From NCBI GenBank assembly GCA_963756715.1, contig CAVWOV010000043.1:289549-353548 (forward strand): a DNA stretch of 64,000 nucleotides, written 5' to 3'. The stretch comes from VAZQ01 sp963756715. Its GTDB lineage: Bacteria; Pseudomonadota; Alphaproteobacteria; Rhizobiales; Xanthobacteraceae. The notes beneath the pieces were generated by a model that worked only from the letters and a program-made list of their open reading frames with translations, did no database searches and had not been told where the DNA came from. Numbering within the stretch: the stretch's first letter is position 1; each line of letters begins with the position of its first letter. The position numbers and the translations under genes were made by a program. Shown in pieces: positions 34,098 through 42,721 of this stretch.

Positions 34098-35483
34098 ATG
34101 GACACGGACTGGGCATCCGCCAGCGAGATTGCAGCCGCCGTTGCGGACGGCCGGACCAGCGCCGGCGCGGTGGTCGGCGCCGCACTTGCACGCATCAAAC
34201 GCGATCGCGTTCTCAACGCGTTCACCGCCGTGGTTGAGCAACGCGCGCTCGCGCGGGCGCAGGCGGTCGATGAGTTGCGGGATGGGGGACTGCTCGGGCC
34301 GCTGGCCGGCGTGCCGTTCGCGGTGAAGAACCTGTTCGACATCGCCGGACTGCCGACACTGGCCGGTTCGAAGATCAATCGCGCGCGCGCGCCGGCCGCA
34401 CGCGACGCAACGCTGATTTCGCGACTGGAAGCGGCAGGCGCGGTGCTCGTCGGTGCGCTCAACATGGGCGAATACGCCTACGATTTCACCGGCGAGAACA
34501 TCCACGACGGTCCGTCCCGCAATCCCCACGATCCCTCGCGCATGACCGGCGGCTCGTCAGGCGGTTCGGGCGGCGCGGTCGCGGGTAAGCTCGTGCCGCT
34601 CTCGCTCGGCTCCGACACCAATGGCTCGATCCGGGTGCCGGCTTCGCTTTGCGGCATCTTCGGCCTGAAGCCAACCTATGGCCGGTTGTCACGGGCGCAC
34701 ACGTTCCCGTTCGTGGCCAGCCTCGATCATGTCGGCCCGCTGGCGTGTAGCGCGAAGGATCTGGCGCTCGCTTATGACGCCATGCAGGGCCACGATCCTG
34801 ACGACCCGGTTTGTGCGGACCGGCAGGTCGAGCCGGTTACGGGCCTGCTCGATCGTGGCACGGATGGCCTGCGCGTTGCGATTGCCGGAGGGTACTTCCG
34901 GGCCGGAGCTTCGCCCGAGGCGCAAACGGCCCTTGATCGCATTGCCAGCGCGCTCGGCGTCAGAGACGAAATCGAAATCCCGGAGGCGAAGCGTGCGCGT
35001 GCAGCCGCGTATCTCATCACCGCGACCGAAGGTTCCGCGCTTCATCTCGATCGCCTGCGCAAGCAGGCCCGCGATTTCGATCCAGCCGTGCGCGACCGGC
35101 TGATCGCCGGGGCGGTCGTTCCCGCCGCTCTTGTCGCCAAGGCGCAGAAATTCCGCCGCTGGTATCGCGAACAGGTGCTGGGGCTCTTTGCCAAAGTCGA
35201 CGCCATCCTGGCGCCTGCGACGCCCTGCACCGCGCCTGCGATCGGACAACAGACGTTCCTACTGGACGGGGTCGAACTGCCGGTCCGGGCCAATCTCGGC
35301 ATCTACACGCAGCCGATTTCGTTCATCGGGCTGCCGGTCGTGGCAGTACCGGTGCCGCTGAAGCCGCTACCGATCGCCGTGCAGGTCATTACCGCGCCAT
35401 GGCGGGAGGACGTGGCACTGCGCATTGCGCATGCGCTGGAGAAAAATGGGGTCGCTGCCGTGACGCGGCCAAGAGGGGAATGA
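34098..35483 (+). CDS. AtzE-family amidohydrolase (amidase signature)
   Basis: 461-residue amidase-signature enzyme. The catalytic Ser-cisSer-Lys set is visible: lysine in PFAVKNLFDIAG (about residue 76), and serines in MTGGSSGGSGGAVAGKLVPL. In the s-triazine pathway AtzE with AtzG deaminates 1-carboxybiuret; the HpxY homologue acts in purine-ring (oxalurate) nitrogen release. The flanking AtzG-like and AtzH-like genes and the nearby allophanate hydrolase fit either route. It overlaps the next gene by four bases. Confidence 0.88.
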   Translation: MDTDWASASEIAAAVADGRTSAGAVVGAALARIKRDRVLNAFTAVVEQRALARAQAVDELRDGGLLGPLAGVPFAVKNLFDIAGLPTLAGSKINRARAPAARDATLISRLEAAGAVLVGALNMGEYAYDFTGENIHDGPSRNPHDPSRMTGGSSGGSGGAVAGKLVPLSLGSDTNGSIRVPASLCGIFGLKPTYGRLSRAHTFPFVASLDHVGPLACSAKDLALAYDAMQGHDPDDPVCADRQVEPVTGLLDRGTDGLRVAIAGGYFRAGASPEAQTALDRIASALGVRDEIEIPEAKRARAAAYLITATEGSALHLDRLRKQARDFDPAVRDRLIAGAVVPAALVAKAQKFRRWYREQVLGLFAKVDAILAPATPCTAPAIGQQTFLLDGVELPVRANLGIYTQPISFIGLPVVAVPVPLKPLPIAVQVITAPWREDVALRIAHALEKNGVAAVTRPRGE

Positions 35484-35881
35484 CGATGGAGGTCGATCTG
35501 CCGGAGGTCGTTGCCGAGGTGCGCGCGGCCTTCGAGCGCTATGAGAAGGCAATAGTGTCCAATGACGTCGAAGTACTGGACGCGTCGTTCCGCGCCGATC
35601 CGCGCACCATCCGCTATGGCGGCGGGGAAAATCTCTATGGCTATGCGGAGATCGAAGCGTTTCGTGCTGCGCGCTCGCCGGTCGGTTTGAAGCGCACGAT
35701 TTCAAAAACCGTCATCACGACTTATGGGCGCGATTTCGCAGTCGCCTCGACGCTGTTCCACCGCGAGAGCATGCCTGACAAGGTCGGCAGGCAGATGCAG
35801 ACCTGGGTGCGTTTCGACGAGGGATGGCGGGTCGTTGCGGCGCACGTGAGTGTCATCGACCCGCCACGGACCACGGCATGA
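35480..35881 (+). CDS. AtzH/HpxZ-like protein (DUF3225, NTF2-like fold)
   Basis: 133-residue protein: EVRAAFERYEKAIVSNDVEVL, SFRADPRTIRYGGGENLYGY, then IEAFRAARSP and MQTWVRFDEGWRVVAAHVS, the DUF3225 pattern. AtzH has been described as hydrolysing 1,3-dicarboxyurea to allophanate; HpxZ is its relative in hypoxanthine catabolism. The start ATG at 35480 overlaps the amidase stop (ATGA), confirming an atzG-atzE-atzH order. Its own stop overlaps a following ATG at 35878. Confidence 0.88.
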   Translation: MTMEVDLPEVVAEVRAAFERYEKAIVSNDVEVLDASFRADPRTIRYGGGENLYGYAEIEAFRAARSPVGLKRTISKTVITTYGRDFAVASTLFHRESMPDKVGRQMQTWVRFDEGWRVVAAHVSVIDPPRTTA

Positions 35882-36609
35882 CCGCGGCATCCGGCCGGTT
35901 GTCGCGGGCTTTCGCCGATGCGGCGGTCTCGCGTCGCGGCGGTCAGACCACCGGTCGCAAGCCAGGGCACGCAAGACGCTGGCGGATGAGCTTCGGCTGC
36001 AACTCGCCGACGAAATCGTGCGCGGCGTGCTCGAACCCGGCAGCGCGCTTGATGAGACGGAACTAGCGCGGAGGTTTGACGTATCGCGCACGCCGGTTCG
36101 CGAGGCGATCCGGCAATTGGCGGCGAGCGGGCTGGTCGAGGTTCGGGCGCATCGCGGCGCGGTGGTCGCGCGTCCTTCGGATGAACGTCTGGTCGGCATG
36201 TTCGAGGCGATGGCGGAACTCGAAGCGCTGTGCGCGGGACTTGCAGCAGAGCGAATGACCGCGACCGAACGGCGGCTTTTGGAAGACGGCGCATGAGGAT
36301 TTGCGAATGCTCATCCAGAGCGGCGATCCGCAGCGCTATCATGAGGTAAACGAAGCCTTCCACGGCACGATCTATGCCGGTGCCCATAATGCTTACCTCG
36401 CCGAGATGACGCTCGCGACCCGCTGGCGCGTGCAGCCATTCCGCCGCGCGCAGTTTCGCAACCTCGGACGGTTGTCCAAGTCACACCTGGAGCATGACCG
36501 CGTGGTGGTCGCCATCCTGCGTGGCGACCGTCACGGCGCCGTAGAGGCTATGCGTATCCACATCATGACGGTCTGGGAGGAATACGGCGCTTACGCGGGA
36601 TCGCGATAA
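35878..36609 (+). CDS. GntR-family (FCD) transcriptional regulator, frameshifted
   Basis: Winged-helix N-terminus: RKTLADELRLQLADEIVRGVL, DETELARRFDVSRTPVREAIRQLAASGLVEVRAHRGA. The FCD effector part then begins and breaks near 36288: a stop follows LLEDGA, whereas dropping one G gives LLEDAHEDLRMLIQSGDP and continues HEVNEAFHGTIYAGAHNAYL to the stop at 36609. The extreme N-terminus is also ambiguous: the ATG at 35878 that overlaps the AtzH stop is in another frame from the helix-turn-helix, so a second break near 35960 is possible. It probably controls the AtzG/E/H-like genes. Confidence 0.78.
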
Positions 36610-36625
36610 CGCACTTTTCGTGACG

Positions 36626-38428
36626 TTACGCGTGGACTTTCATCTGCGCCATGAAGGTGCGCCAGCCGCCGAAGGTGGATATGTCGCGCGCGCCGATCGT
36701 CGCCTGAGCTTCCACCAGAAAGCCCTTCACGCTGCGGCCGTCGATCAATTGCAGCGTGCCGATCGACAGCGGAGACGGCACGGCGTCGACGAAGCGGCCA
36801 AATTTCTCCGCCGGCACCGCCCAGATTTCGATCTCGATGCCGGTGCCGCCGCCCGGCGCGACCCGCAACAGCCCGGGCTTCGGCGGCTCAATGCCGGGCA
36901 ACGCGAGCAGCCGATAGTCCGGCGCAGTCGTGGTCGTCTCCAGCCTGCGCGCGCCGATCGATGTCAGTTCGCCGTTGAGCGGCATGCCGGAGAGGTGCGC
37001 ACCGACGACCGCGATCGCGATTTCGTCGCCTGCCGCGCAGTCGGGCAGCGGCATCAGTGGCGGCTGGGGCTTGCCGGTGGCCCCCATCGGCAGTCGGGTA
37101 TCGGCATGAAACACGCGGCCGATCGATGCGAGCATTGCGTCTTGACCGGCGAGCCCCAGCAATGTCACGCCGAACGGCCTGCCGTCCGCCTGCAACGATG
37201 CCGGTACCGCGAGCCCGCACAGGTCCAGCAGATTGACGAAGTTGGTGTAGGTGCCGAGACGGCTGTTGAGTTGCACCGGATCGGCAAGCACCGCCTCGAC
37301 CGAATAGATGGTCGGGATGGTCGGCAGTACCAGCGCCTCCATGCTGCGAAACGTGTGATCGCGAATGCGCCGCAGCTCTTCGAGATTATAAAATGCCGCA
37401 AAGGCATCGGCTGCGGTCGGCCGCGCTCCACTTAGGATGATCTGCCGGGTGACGGGAAGCATCGCTTCGGGCGCCGATGCGATCAGCGAGCGTGCCGTGA
37501 TATAGCGCTCGGCCACCCAGGGCCCGTCATACAACAGGCGCGCAGCCTCGTAGAACGGTTCGATATCGATCTCGACGATGGTGGCGCCGAGGGCGGCAAA
37601 GCGGGCAAGCGCGGCCTCATAGTTTGCCGCCGAAGCCGCATCGCCGAAGAACAGACGCTGTCCTGTCAGCGGCACGCCGAGCCGAAGTCCTTTCGGAAAT
37701 GCCGTCGGCACGCCCAGCGGACGCGTCAGCGAATAGGCATCCGCCGAATCGGGACCGGCCATCGCGGCAAGCGCCATGAAGGCATCGTCCACCGTGAGTG
37801 AGAACACCGAGACGCAGTCGAGCGTGCGGCAGGCGGGAACGACACCGGCGGCCGAAATGAGGCCGAGGCTCGGTTTCAACCCGACGATGTTGCTGATGGC
37901 CGCGGGCACACGGCCCGAGCCGGCGGTGTCGGTCCCGAGTGCGAGCGGGACGAGGCCGGCGCCGACCGCGATGCCCGAGCCGCTGCTCGATCCGCCGGGG
38001 ATGAGCGCCGGATCGAACAGGTTGCGCGGTACGCCGTAAGGCGATCTCACGCCGACGAGACCGGTGGCGAACTGATCGAGGTTGGTCTTGCCGATGACGA
38101 TCGCGCCCGCACGCTTGAGACGCGCCACGCAGGTTGCATCCTTCGACGGCCGGTAGGCGAACGCCGGGCAGGCTGCGGTTGTCGGCAGTCCGTTGACGTC
38201 GATGTTGTCCTTGATGGCGACCGGCACGCCATAGAGCGGACGATCAGCATGCGGTTCCGCGGCCAGTGCTTTCGCGTCCGCGATGGCGTCGGCTTGGTCA
38301 CGCAGCGAGATGAAGATCGCCGGATCGTCGTGGGCGCGGATGCGCGCATAGCATTGCGCGACCGTGTCTTCCGGAGAGCATGTGCCGGCGCGATGGGCCG
38401 CCGCAATCGATGCTGCGGTGCCGCTCAC
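36626..38428 (-). CDS. atzF: Allophanate hydrolase
   Basis: 600-residue enzyme that hydrolyses allophanate to ammonia and CO2. The amidase-signature domain (about 1-450) has the catalytic lysine in PVAIKDNIDVNGLPTT and serines in IPGGSSSGSGIAVGAGLVPLALGTDTAGS. The C-terminal domain typical of AtzF/DUR1-type allophanate hydrolases starts near EIAIAVVGAHLSGMPLNGEL and ends STFGGWRTFMAQ. Translation starts at a GTG at 38428, overlapping a small upstream frame. It faces the AtzG/E/H-GntR set convergently. It is the shared last step for biuret, urea-carboxylate and cyanuric-acid routes. Confidence 0.93.
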   Translation of the reverse strand: MSGTAASIAAAHRAGTCSPEDTVAQCYARIRAHDDPAIFISLRDQADAIADAKALAAEPHADRPLYGVPVAIKDNIDVNGLPTTAACPAFAYRPSKDATCVARLKRAGAIVIGKTNLDQFATGLVGVRSPYGVPRNLFDPALIPGGSSSGSGIAVGAGLVPLALGTDTAGSGRVPAAISNIVGLKPSLGLISAAGVVPACRTLDCVSVFSLTVDDAFMALAAMAGPDSADAYSLTRPLGVPTAFPKGLRLGVPLTGQRLFFGDAASAANYEAALARFAALGATIVEIDIEPFYEAARLLYDGPWVAERYITARSLIASAPEAMLPVTRQIILSGARPTAADAFAAFYNLEELRRIRDHTFRSMEALVLPTIPTIYSVEAVLADPVQLNSRLGTYTNFVNLLDLCGLAVPASLQADGRPFGVTLLGLAGQDAMLASIGRVFHADTRLPMGATGKPQPPLMPLPDCAAGDEIAIAVVGAHLSGMPLNGELTSIGARRLETTTTAPDYRLLALPGIEPPKPGLLRVAPGGGTGIEIEIWAVPAEKFGRFVDAVPSPLSIGTLQLIDGRSVKGFLVEAQATIGARDISTFGGWRTFMAQMKVHA

Positions 38429-38670
38429 AGCAGTCCCCGTGCTGGCGCAATCTTATTTGGAGAGCGACTAGGAAGGGTGGTCGTGCCTTCGGTGCCCGTC
38501 CGCACGGGTTCGAGTTCCATCACCACCGCCACGGTTAACTGCTCCTCGGCCGCTTGCCGGAAATATTCAGCAAGCACCATGCCAGCCCGATAGCCGACCC
38601 GCACCTGCTTTCGAGTCTTCCGGTAAGGAGATGAAAGCCTAGATTTGGGCAATTGCATACACGCCGTCAA
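38425..38670 (-). CDS. Possible small protein upstream of allophanate hydrolase
   Basis: 81-residue open frame whose stop overlaps the allophanate hydrolase start by four bases, as in translational coupling. Its composition (MQLPKSRLSSPYRKTRKQVRVGYR... FRQAAEEQLTVAVVMELEPV) is not obviously a shadow, but I recognise no family and see no strong ribosome site. An internal ATG (MVLAEYFRQAAEE) would give a ~51-residue product. It may be only leader sequence. Confidence 0.3.
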   Translation of the reverse strand: MTACMQLPKSRLSSPYRKTRKQVRVGYRAGMVLAEYFRQAAEEQLTVAVVMELEPVRTGTEGTTTLPSRSPNKIAPARGLL

Positions 38671-38885
38671 TTTTGCCTATTTTTTAATCAATGACGCCTG
38701 ATCCGCTAAACTCCGACGCGCCGCGACAAACCGAATCCCGCTGCGATTCAAGGGCGATAGGTCGCGGCATCCGCGTGGCATGGAGATTGCGAGACCTCAG
38801 GCTCGGCCGGCAGCGCCGTCTTTCCGAATGGATTCAGCGCGCAGCGACCGCAACCATCGCCGAGAAACCGGACAAGGAGCGAACC

Positions 38886-39995
38886 ATGGCCTTCCACATC
38901 ATGTCCCGCCGTCATGTTCTGCAAGGAGCGGCAGCGACCGCGCTTGCGAGCACGCTGCCCGGCCGCCTGGCGTTCGCCGCGGATACCGTCATCGGCTTTG
39001 TCTATGTCGGGTCGCGTGACGACTACGGCTACAACCAGGCCCACGCTGCCGGCGCCGCCGCACTGAAGAAAATGGCCGGCATCAAGGTGGTCGAAGAAGA
39101 GAAGGTGCCGGAGACCGACGCGGTCGAGAAGACCATGGAGTCGATGATCAATCTCGACGGCGCGAAGATGCTGTTCCCGACCTCCTACGGCTATTACAGC
39201 CCGCACACGCTCAAGCTCGCCAAGAAATATCCGAAGGCGCGGTTCGAACACGCCGGCGGCCTCTGGACCGACAAGGATCCGAAGAACGTCGGCAGCTATT
39301 TCGGTTACATCGACGAGGCGCAGTACGTTGCCGGTATCGTTGCCGGCGCGACCACCAAGACCGGCAAGCTCGGCTTTGTTGCCGCCAAACCGATTCCGCA
39401 ACTCCTGCGCAACGTCAACGCCTTCATCCTCGGAGCAAAGCTCGCCAATCCCAACGCGACCCTGCAGGTCATCTTCACCGGCGACTGGTCGATGCCCGTC
39501 AAGGAAGCGGAAGCCACCAACAGCCTGATCGATGCGGGTGTCGACGTCGTCACCTGTCACGTCGATGGGCCAAAGACCGTGATGGAGAATGCGGCCCGCC
39601 GCGGTGCGATGATCTCCGGCTATCACGTCAATGCGGCGCCGCTGGCGCCGCAGGCTCACCTGACCAGCGCCGAGTGGAACTGGGAGGTGCTTTATCCGCG
39701 CTTCGCCACGATGTTCACCAAGGGCGAGACCATCCCGAACTTCTATCGCGGGGGCCTCAAGGAAAATCTCGTCAAGGTCGCCCCATATGGACCGAAGGTC
39801 TCCGAAGCGGCGCGCAAGCAGGCCGATGACGTCAAGGCCAAGCTGACCGCCGGCAGCTACACGATCTTCAAGGGGCCGCTGAAGGACAACAAGGGCAACA
39901 CGGTGATCGCCGCCGGCGTCAACCGCGGCCAGACCGATCCTGAACTCGAGAAGATGAACTATCTGGTGGAAGGAGTCATCGGAGCGACTTCGTGA
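38886..39995 (+). CDS. BMP-family ABC substrate-binding protein
   Basis: 369-residue periplasmic protein of the basic-membrane-protein (Bmp/PnrA-like) family. It starts at ATG 38886 (AAGGAGCG upstream). A Tat-like leader (SRRHVLQGAAATALASTLP, cleavage near AFA-AD) precedes VIGFVYVGSRDDYGYNQAHAAGAA, the Bmp opening strand. Later elements are FPTSYGYYSPHTLKLAKKYP and GYIDEAQYVAGIVAGA. Bmp proteins bind nucleosides; rhizobial relatives lie in biuret operons. Two permeases, the hydrolase and an ATPase follow, so here the ligand is probably biuret, a ureide or a nucleobase-like compound. Confidence 0.9.
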   Translation: MAFHIMSRRHVLQGAAATALASTLPGRLAFAADTVIGFVYVGSRDDYGYNQAHAAGAAALKKMAGIKVVEEEKVPETDAVEKTMESMINLDGAKMLFPTSYGYYSPHTLKLAKKYPKARFEHAGGLWTDKDPKNVGSYFGYIDEAQYVAGIVAGATTKTGKLGFVAAKPIPQLLRNVNAFILGAKLANPNATLQVIFTGDWSMPVKEAEATNSLIDAGVDVVTCHVDGPKTVMENAARRGAMISGYHVNAAPLAPQAHLTSAEWNWEVLYPRFATMFTKGETIPNFYRGGLKENLVKVAPYGPKVSEAARKQADDVKAKLTAGSYTIFKGPLKDNKGNTVIAAGVNRGQTDPELEKMNYLVEGVIGATS

Positions 39996-41101
39996 AGGCC
40001 GATGTCGGCGCTCCGGCACCCGTAGAACGAAACTCGGGCATCTTCCAGAAGCTATCGGCCATCAGGCTGGGCGGCGCGGCGGAATATATTGTCATCCCTG
40101 CGCTCGCGCTGATCGCTGCGCTGGTGGCATTTGGTATCTTCGTCGCGCTGTTCGGCAAGAACCCGATCGATCTCTATTTCTACATGTACCAGGGCGCGTT
40201 CGGCACCTGGTTCTCCTGGCAGAACACGCTGACCCGCGCAGCGCCGCTGATTCTCACGGCACTGTGTACGGCGCTCCCCGCGCAACTCGGTCTGGTGATC
40301 ATCGGTGGCGAGGGGGCGCTGCTCATGGGCGCGCTCGCCGCCACGTCGGCGGCGCTGGCATTGGCGGATGCGCCGCCGCTCATCGTGCAATTGGCGATGG
40401 TGCTGGCCGGCATGGCGGCCGGTGGGCTGTGGATCGCACTGGCCGGGGGCTTGCAGCATTATCGCGGCGTCAACGAAACCATTTCGAGCCTGCTGCTGGT
40501 CTATATCGCGCTGGCGGTCCTCAACCAACTGGTCGAAGGACCGATGCGCGATCCCTCGAGCCTGAACAAGCCGTCGACGCGCGAAATCGGCGCCGCCAAC
40601 ATGCTCGGCACCATTCCGGGCACCGACGTGCATTGGGGGCTGGTCTTCGGCGTAGTGGCGGCGGTCCTCGCCTACGTCCTGATCCACCACACCACGTTCG
40701 GCTTCGCGGCCCGCATCGCCGGCGGCAATGTCCGCGCCGCCAAGGTGGTCGGCCTCGGCGTGGGGCGGCTGGTCCTGATCATCTGCTTTCTCGGCGGCGC
40801 GGCCGCGGGGCTCGCCGGCATGGTCGAAGTGGCGGCCGTGCAAGGCCGCACTAACGCCAACCTCGCGGTCGGCTACGGCTTTACCGGCATCCTGGTGTCG
40901 TTCCTGGCGCGGCACAATCCGCTCGCCGTCATTCCGGTCGCCATCCTGCTCGGCGGCATAAACGCCAGCGGCGGCTTGCTGCAGCGCCGCCTCGGCCTGC
41001 CGGACGCATCGGTGCTGGTGCTGCAGGGCATGATCTTTATCTCGGTGCTGGCGAGCGAAACGCTGTATGGCCGGTTTCGCATCTTCCGGCGGGGAGCCTG
41101 A
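39992..41101 (+). CDS. ABC transporter permease of BMP/ureide type, subunit 1
   Basis: 369-residue permease of the BPD_transp_2 class, with about ten hydrophobic segments. It has QNTLTRAAPLILTALCTALPAQLG, GEGALLMGALAATSAALAL and RIAGGNVRAAKVVGLGVGRLVLI. The start is a GTG at 39992, overlapping the binding-protein stop (GTGA). The N-terminal cytoplasmic tail (about 25 residues) is longer than in the partner permease. It works with the next gene to form the membrane channel. Confidence 0.88.
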   Translation: MKADVGAPAPVERNSGIFQKLSAIRLGGAAEYIVIPALALIAALVAFGIFVALFGKNPIDLYFYMYQGAFGTWFSWQNTLTRAAPLILTALCTALPAQLGLVIIGGEGALLMGALAATSAALALADAPPLIVQLAMVLAGMAAGGLWIALAGGLQHYRGVNETISSLLLVYIALAVLNQLVEGPMRDPSSLNKPSTREIGAANMLGTIPGTDVHWGLVFGVVAAVLAYVLIHHTTFGFAARIAGGNVRAAKVVGLGVGRLVLIICFLGGAAAGLAGMVEVAAVQGRTNANLAVGYGFTGILVSFLARHNPLAVIPVAILLGGINASGGLLQRRLGLPDASVLVLQGMIFISVLASETLYGRFRIFRRGA

Positions 41102-41103
41102 CG

Positions 41104-42030
41104 ATGGCGGCGGCGGACATCGGCTGGTGGGTGGTGCCGGTTGCGGTGCTCGGCGGTGCGTTGCGCGTCAGCACGCCTTTTCTCTTCGTCAGCCTCGGTG
41201 AATGCATCACCGAACGATCGGGACGCATCAATTTGGGCCTCGAAGGCATCCTCGTGATGGGGGCGATGTGCGCCTACGGGACCTCCTATCTCACCGGCTC
41301 GCCCTGGCTCGGCGTGCTGGCAGCAGGCGTCTCGGGTTCACTGCTCGGCATGCTGCATGCGGCGATCTGCGGCCTGCCGCGAGTCAACGATATCGCGGTG
41401 GGCATCGCGCTGATGCTGTTCGGCACCGGCCTCGCATTCTATCTCGGCAAGCCGCTCATCGAGCCGACCGCGCCAATCCTGCCGGCGATCGATTTTGGCT
41501 GGTGGAGCGACGTGCCGCAGGTGCGCGCCGCGCTGAAGATCAACGTCTTGTTCCTCATCGGCGTGGCACTCGCGCCGCTGCTGGTTTGGGCGCTGAAGAC
41601 AACGCGCTGGGGCATGATCTTGCGGACCGCAGGTGAAAGCGCCGACGCCGCGCGCGCCATGGGCTATTCGGTCAACGCCATCCGGATGCGCGCCACCATG
41701 CTTGGCGGATTTCTCGGCGGGATCGGCGGCTCGTTTCTCTCGCTCTATTATCCAGGAAGCTGGAACGAGGGACTGTCGAGCGGGCAGGGCATCACCGCGG
41801 TGGCGCTGGTTATCTTCGCACGCTGGAACCCGATGCTGTGCCTGTGGGCCTCGCTGCTGTTCGGCGGTGCCGCCGCGCTCGGACCGGCGCTGCAATCGGT
41901 CGGCGTCAGCCAGGGTTACTACCTGTTCAACGCCGCGCCCTACATTCTGACGCTCCTGATCATGATCATCACGTGTTCGCCCAAGCGCACGCTGGTTGGC
42001 GCGCCGGCCGAACTGAGCATTACGAAGTAG
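41104..42030 (+). CDS. ABC transporter permease of BMP/ureide type, subunit 2
   Basis: 308-residue permease. SLGECITERSGRINLGLEGILVMGAMCAYG (about residues 32-61) is the characteristic segment of the second permease in Bmp-type nucleoside importers. RTAGESADAARAMGYSVNAIRMRAT is the ATPase-contacting loop, followed by the last segments around ITAVALVIFARWNPMLCL. It starts two bases after the previous stop. The hydrolase gene follows after eight bases, so uptake and the first catabolic step are co-transcribed. Confidence 0.9.
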   Translation: MAAADIGWWVVPVAVLGGALRVSTPFLFVSLGECITERSGRINLGLEGILVMGAMCAYGTSYLTGSPWLGVLAAGVSGSLLGMLHAAICGLPRVNDIAVGIALMLFGTGLAFYLGKPLIEPTAPILPAIDFGWWSDVPQVRAALKINVLFLIGVALAPLLVWALKTTRWGMILRTAGESADAARAMGYSVNAIRMRATMLGGFLGGIGGSFLSLYYPGSWNEGLSSGQGITAVALVIFARWNPMLCLWASLLFGGAAALGPALQSVGVSQGYYLFNAAPYILTLLIMIITCSPKRTLVGAPAELSITK

Positions 42031-42037
42031 GCACAGC

Positions 42038-42721
42038 ATGCCTGAACGCTACGTGACCTCCGAACCCTATCCGTGGCCGTACAACGGTGCGCTGCAGCCG
42101 GAGAATACCGCGCTCATCATCATCGACATGCAAACCGATTTCTGTGGCGTCGGCGGCTACGTCGATAAGATGGGCTACGACCTGTCGCTCACGCGAGCGC
42201 CGATTGAACCGATCAAGCACGTGCTGGCGACAATGCGCGCGAAGGGATATCACGTCTTTCACACCCGCGAAGGCCACCGCCCCGATCTAGCCGATCTGCC
42301 GGACAACAAGCGCTGGCGCTCGCGCCGGATTGGTGCCGGCATCGGTGATCCTGGACCATGCGGCCGCATTCTGGTGCGGGGTGAAACCGGCTGGGATATC
42401 ATCCCCGACCTCGCGCCGCAGCCGGGCGAGCCGGTCATCGACAAGCCGGGCAAGGGATCGTTCTGCGCGACCGATCTGGAATTGATGCTTCGCCTGCGCG
42501 GCATCCAGAACGTCGTGTTGACCGGAATCACCACCGATGTCTGCGTGCACACGACCATGCGGGAAGCGAACGATCGCGGCTTCGAGTGCCTGCTGCTGGA
42601 GGATTGTTGCGGCGCGACCGACAAGAGCAACCACGAACACGCAATCAAAATGATCAAGATGCAGGGGGGTGTGTTCGGCGCGGTGTCGAACTCGAAGAAT
42701 TTTGTCGGAGCGATCGCATGA
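42038..42721 (+). CDS. biuH: Biuret hydrolase (isochorismatase-fold cysteine hydrolase)
   Basis: 227-residue cysteine hydrolase. The catalytic triad pattern of the fold is present: aspartate in IIDMQTDFCG (about residue 31), lysine in DKPGKGSFCATDLE, and nucleophile cysteine in TGITTDVCVHTTMREANDRG. The N-terminal PYPWPYNGALQPENTALIIID and REGHRPDLADLPDNKRWRS match, from memory, characterised rhizobial BiuH, which splits biuret to allophanate and ammonia. The allophanate hydrolase at 36626-38428 supplies the next step. The gene lies inside the BMP-type importer operon. The specific assignment rests on recalled similarity, so it is strong but untested. Confidence 0.85.
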   Translation: MPERYVTSEPYPWPYNGALQPENTALIIIDMQTDFCGVGGYVDKMGYDLSLTRAPIEPIKHVLATMRAKGYHVFHTREGHRPDLADLPDNKRWRSRRIGAGIGDPGPCGRILVRGETGWDIIPDLAPQPGEPVIDKPGKGSFCATDLELMLRLRGIQNVVLTGITTDVCVHTTMREANDRGFECLLLEDCCGATDKSNHEHAIKMIKMQGGVFGAVSNSKNFVGAIA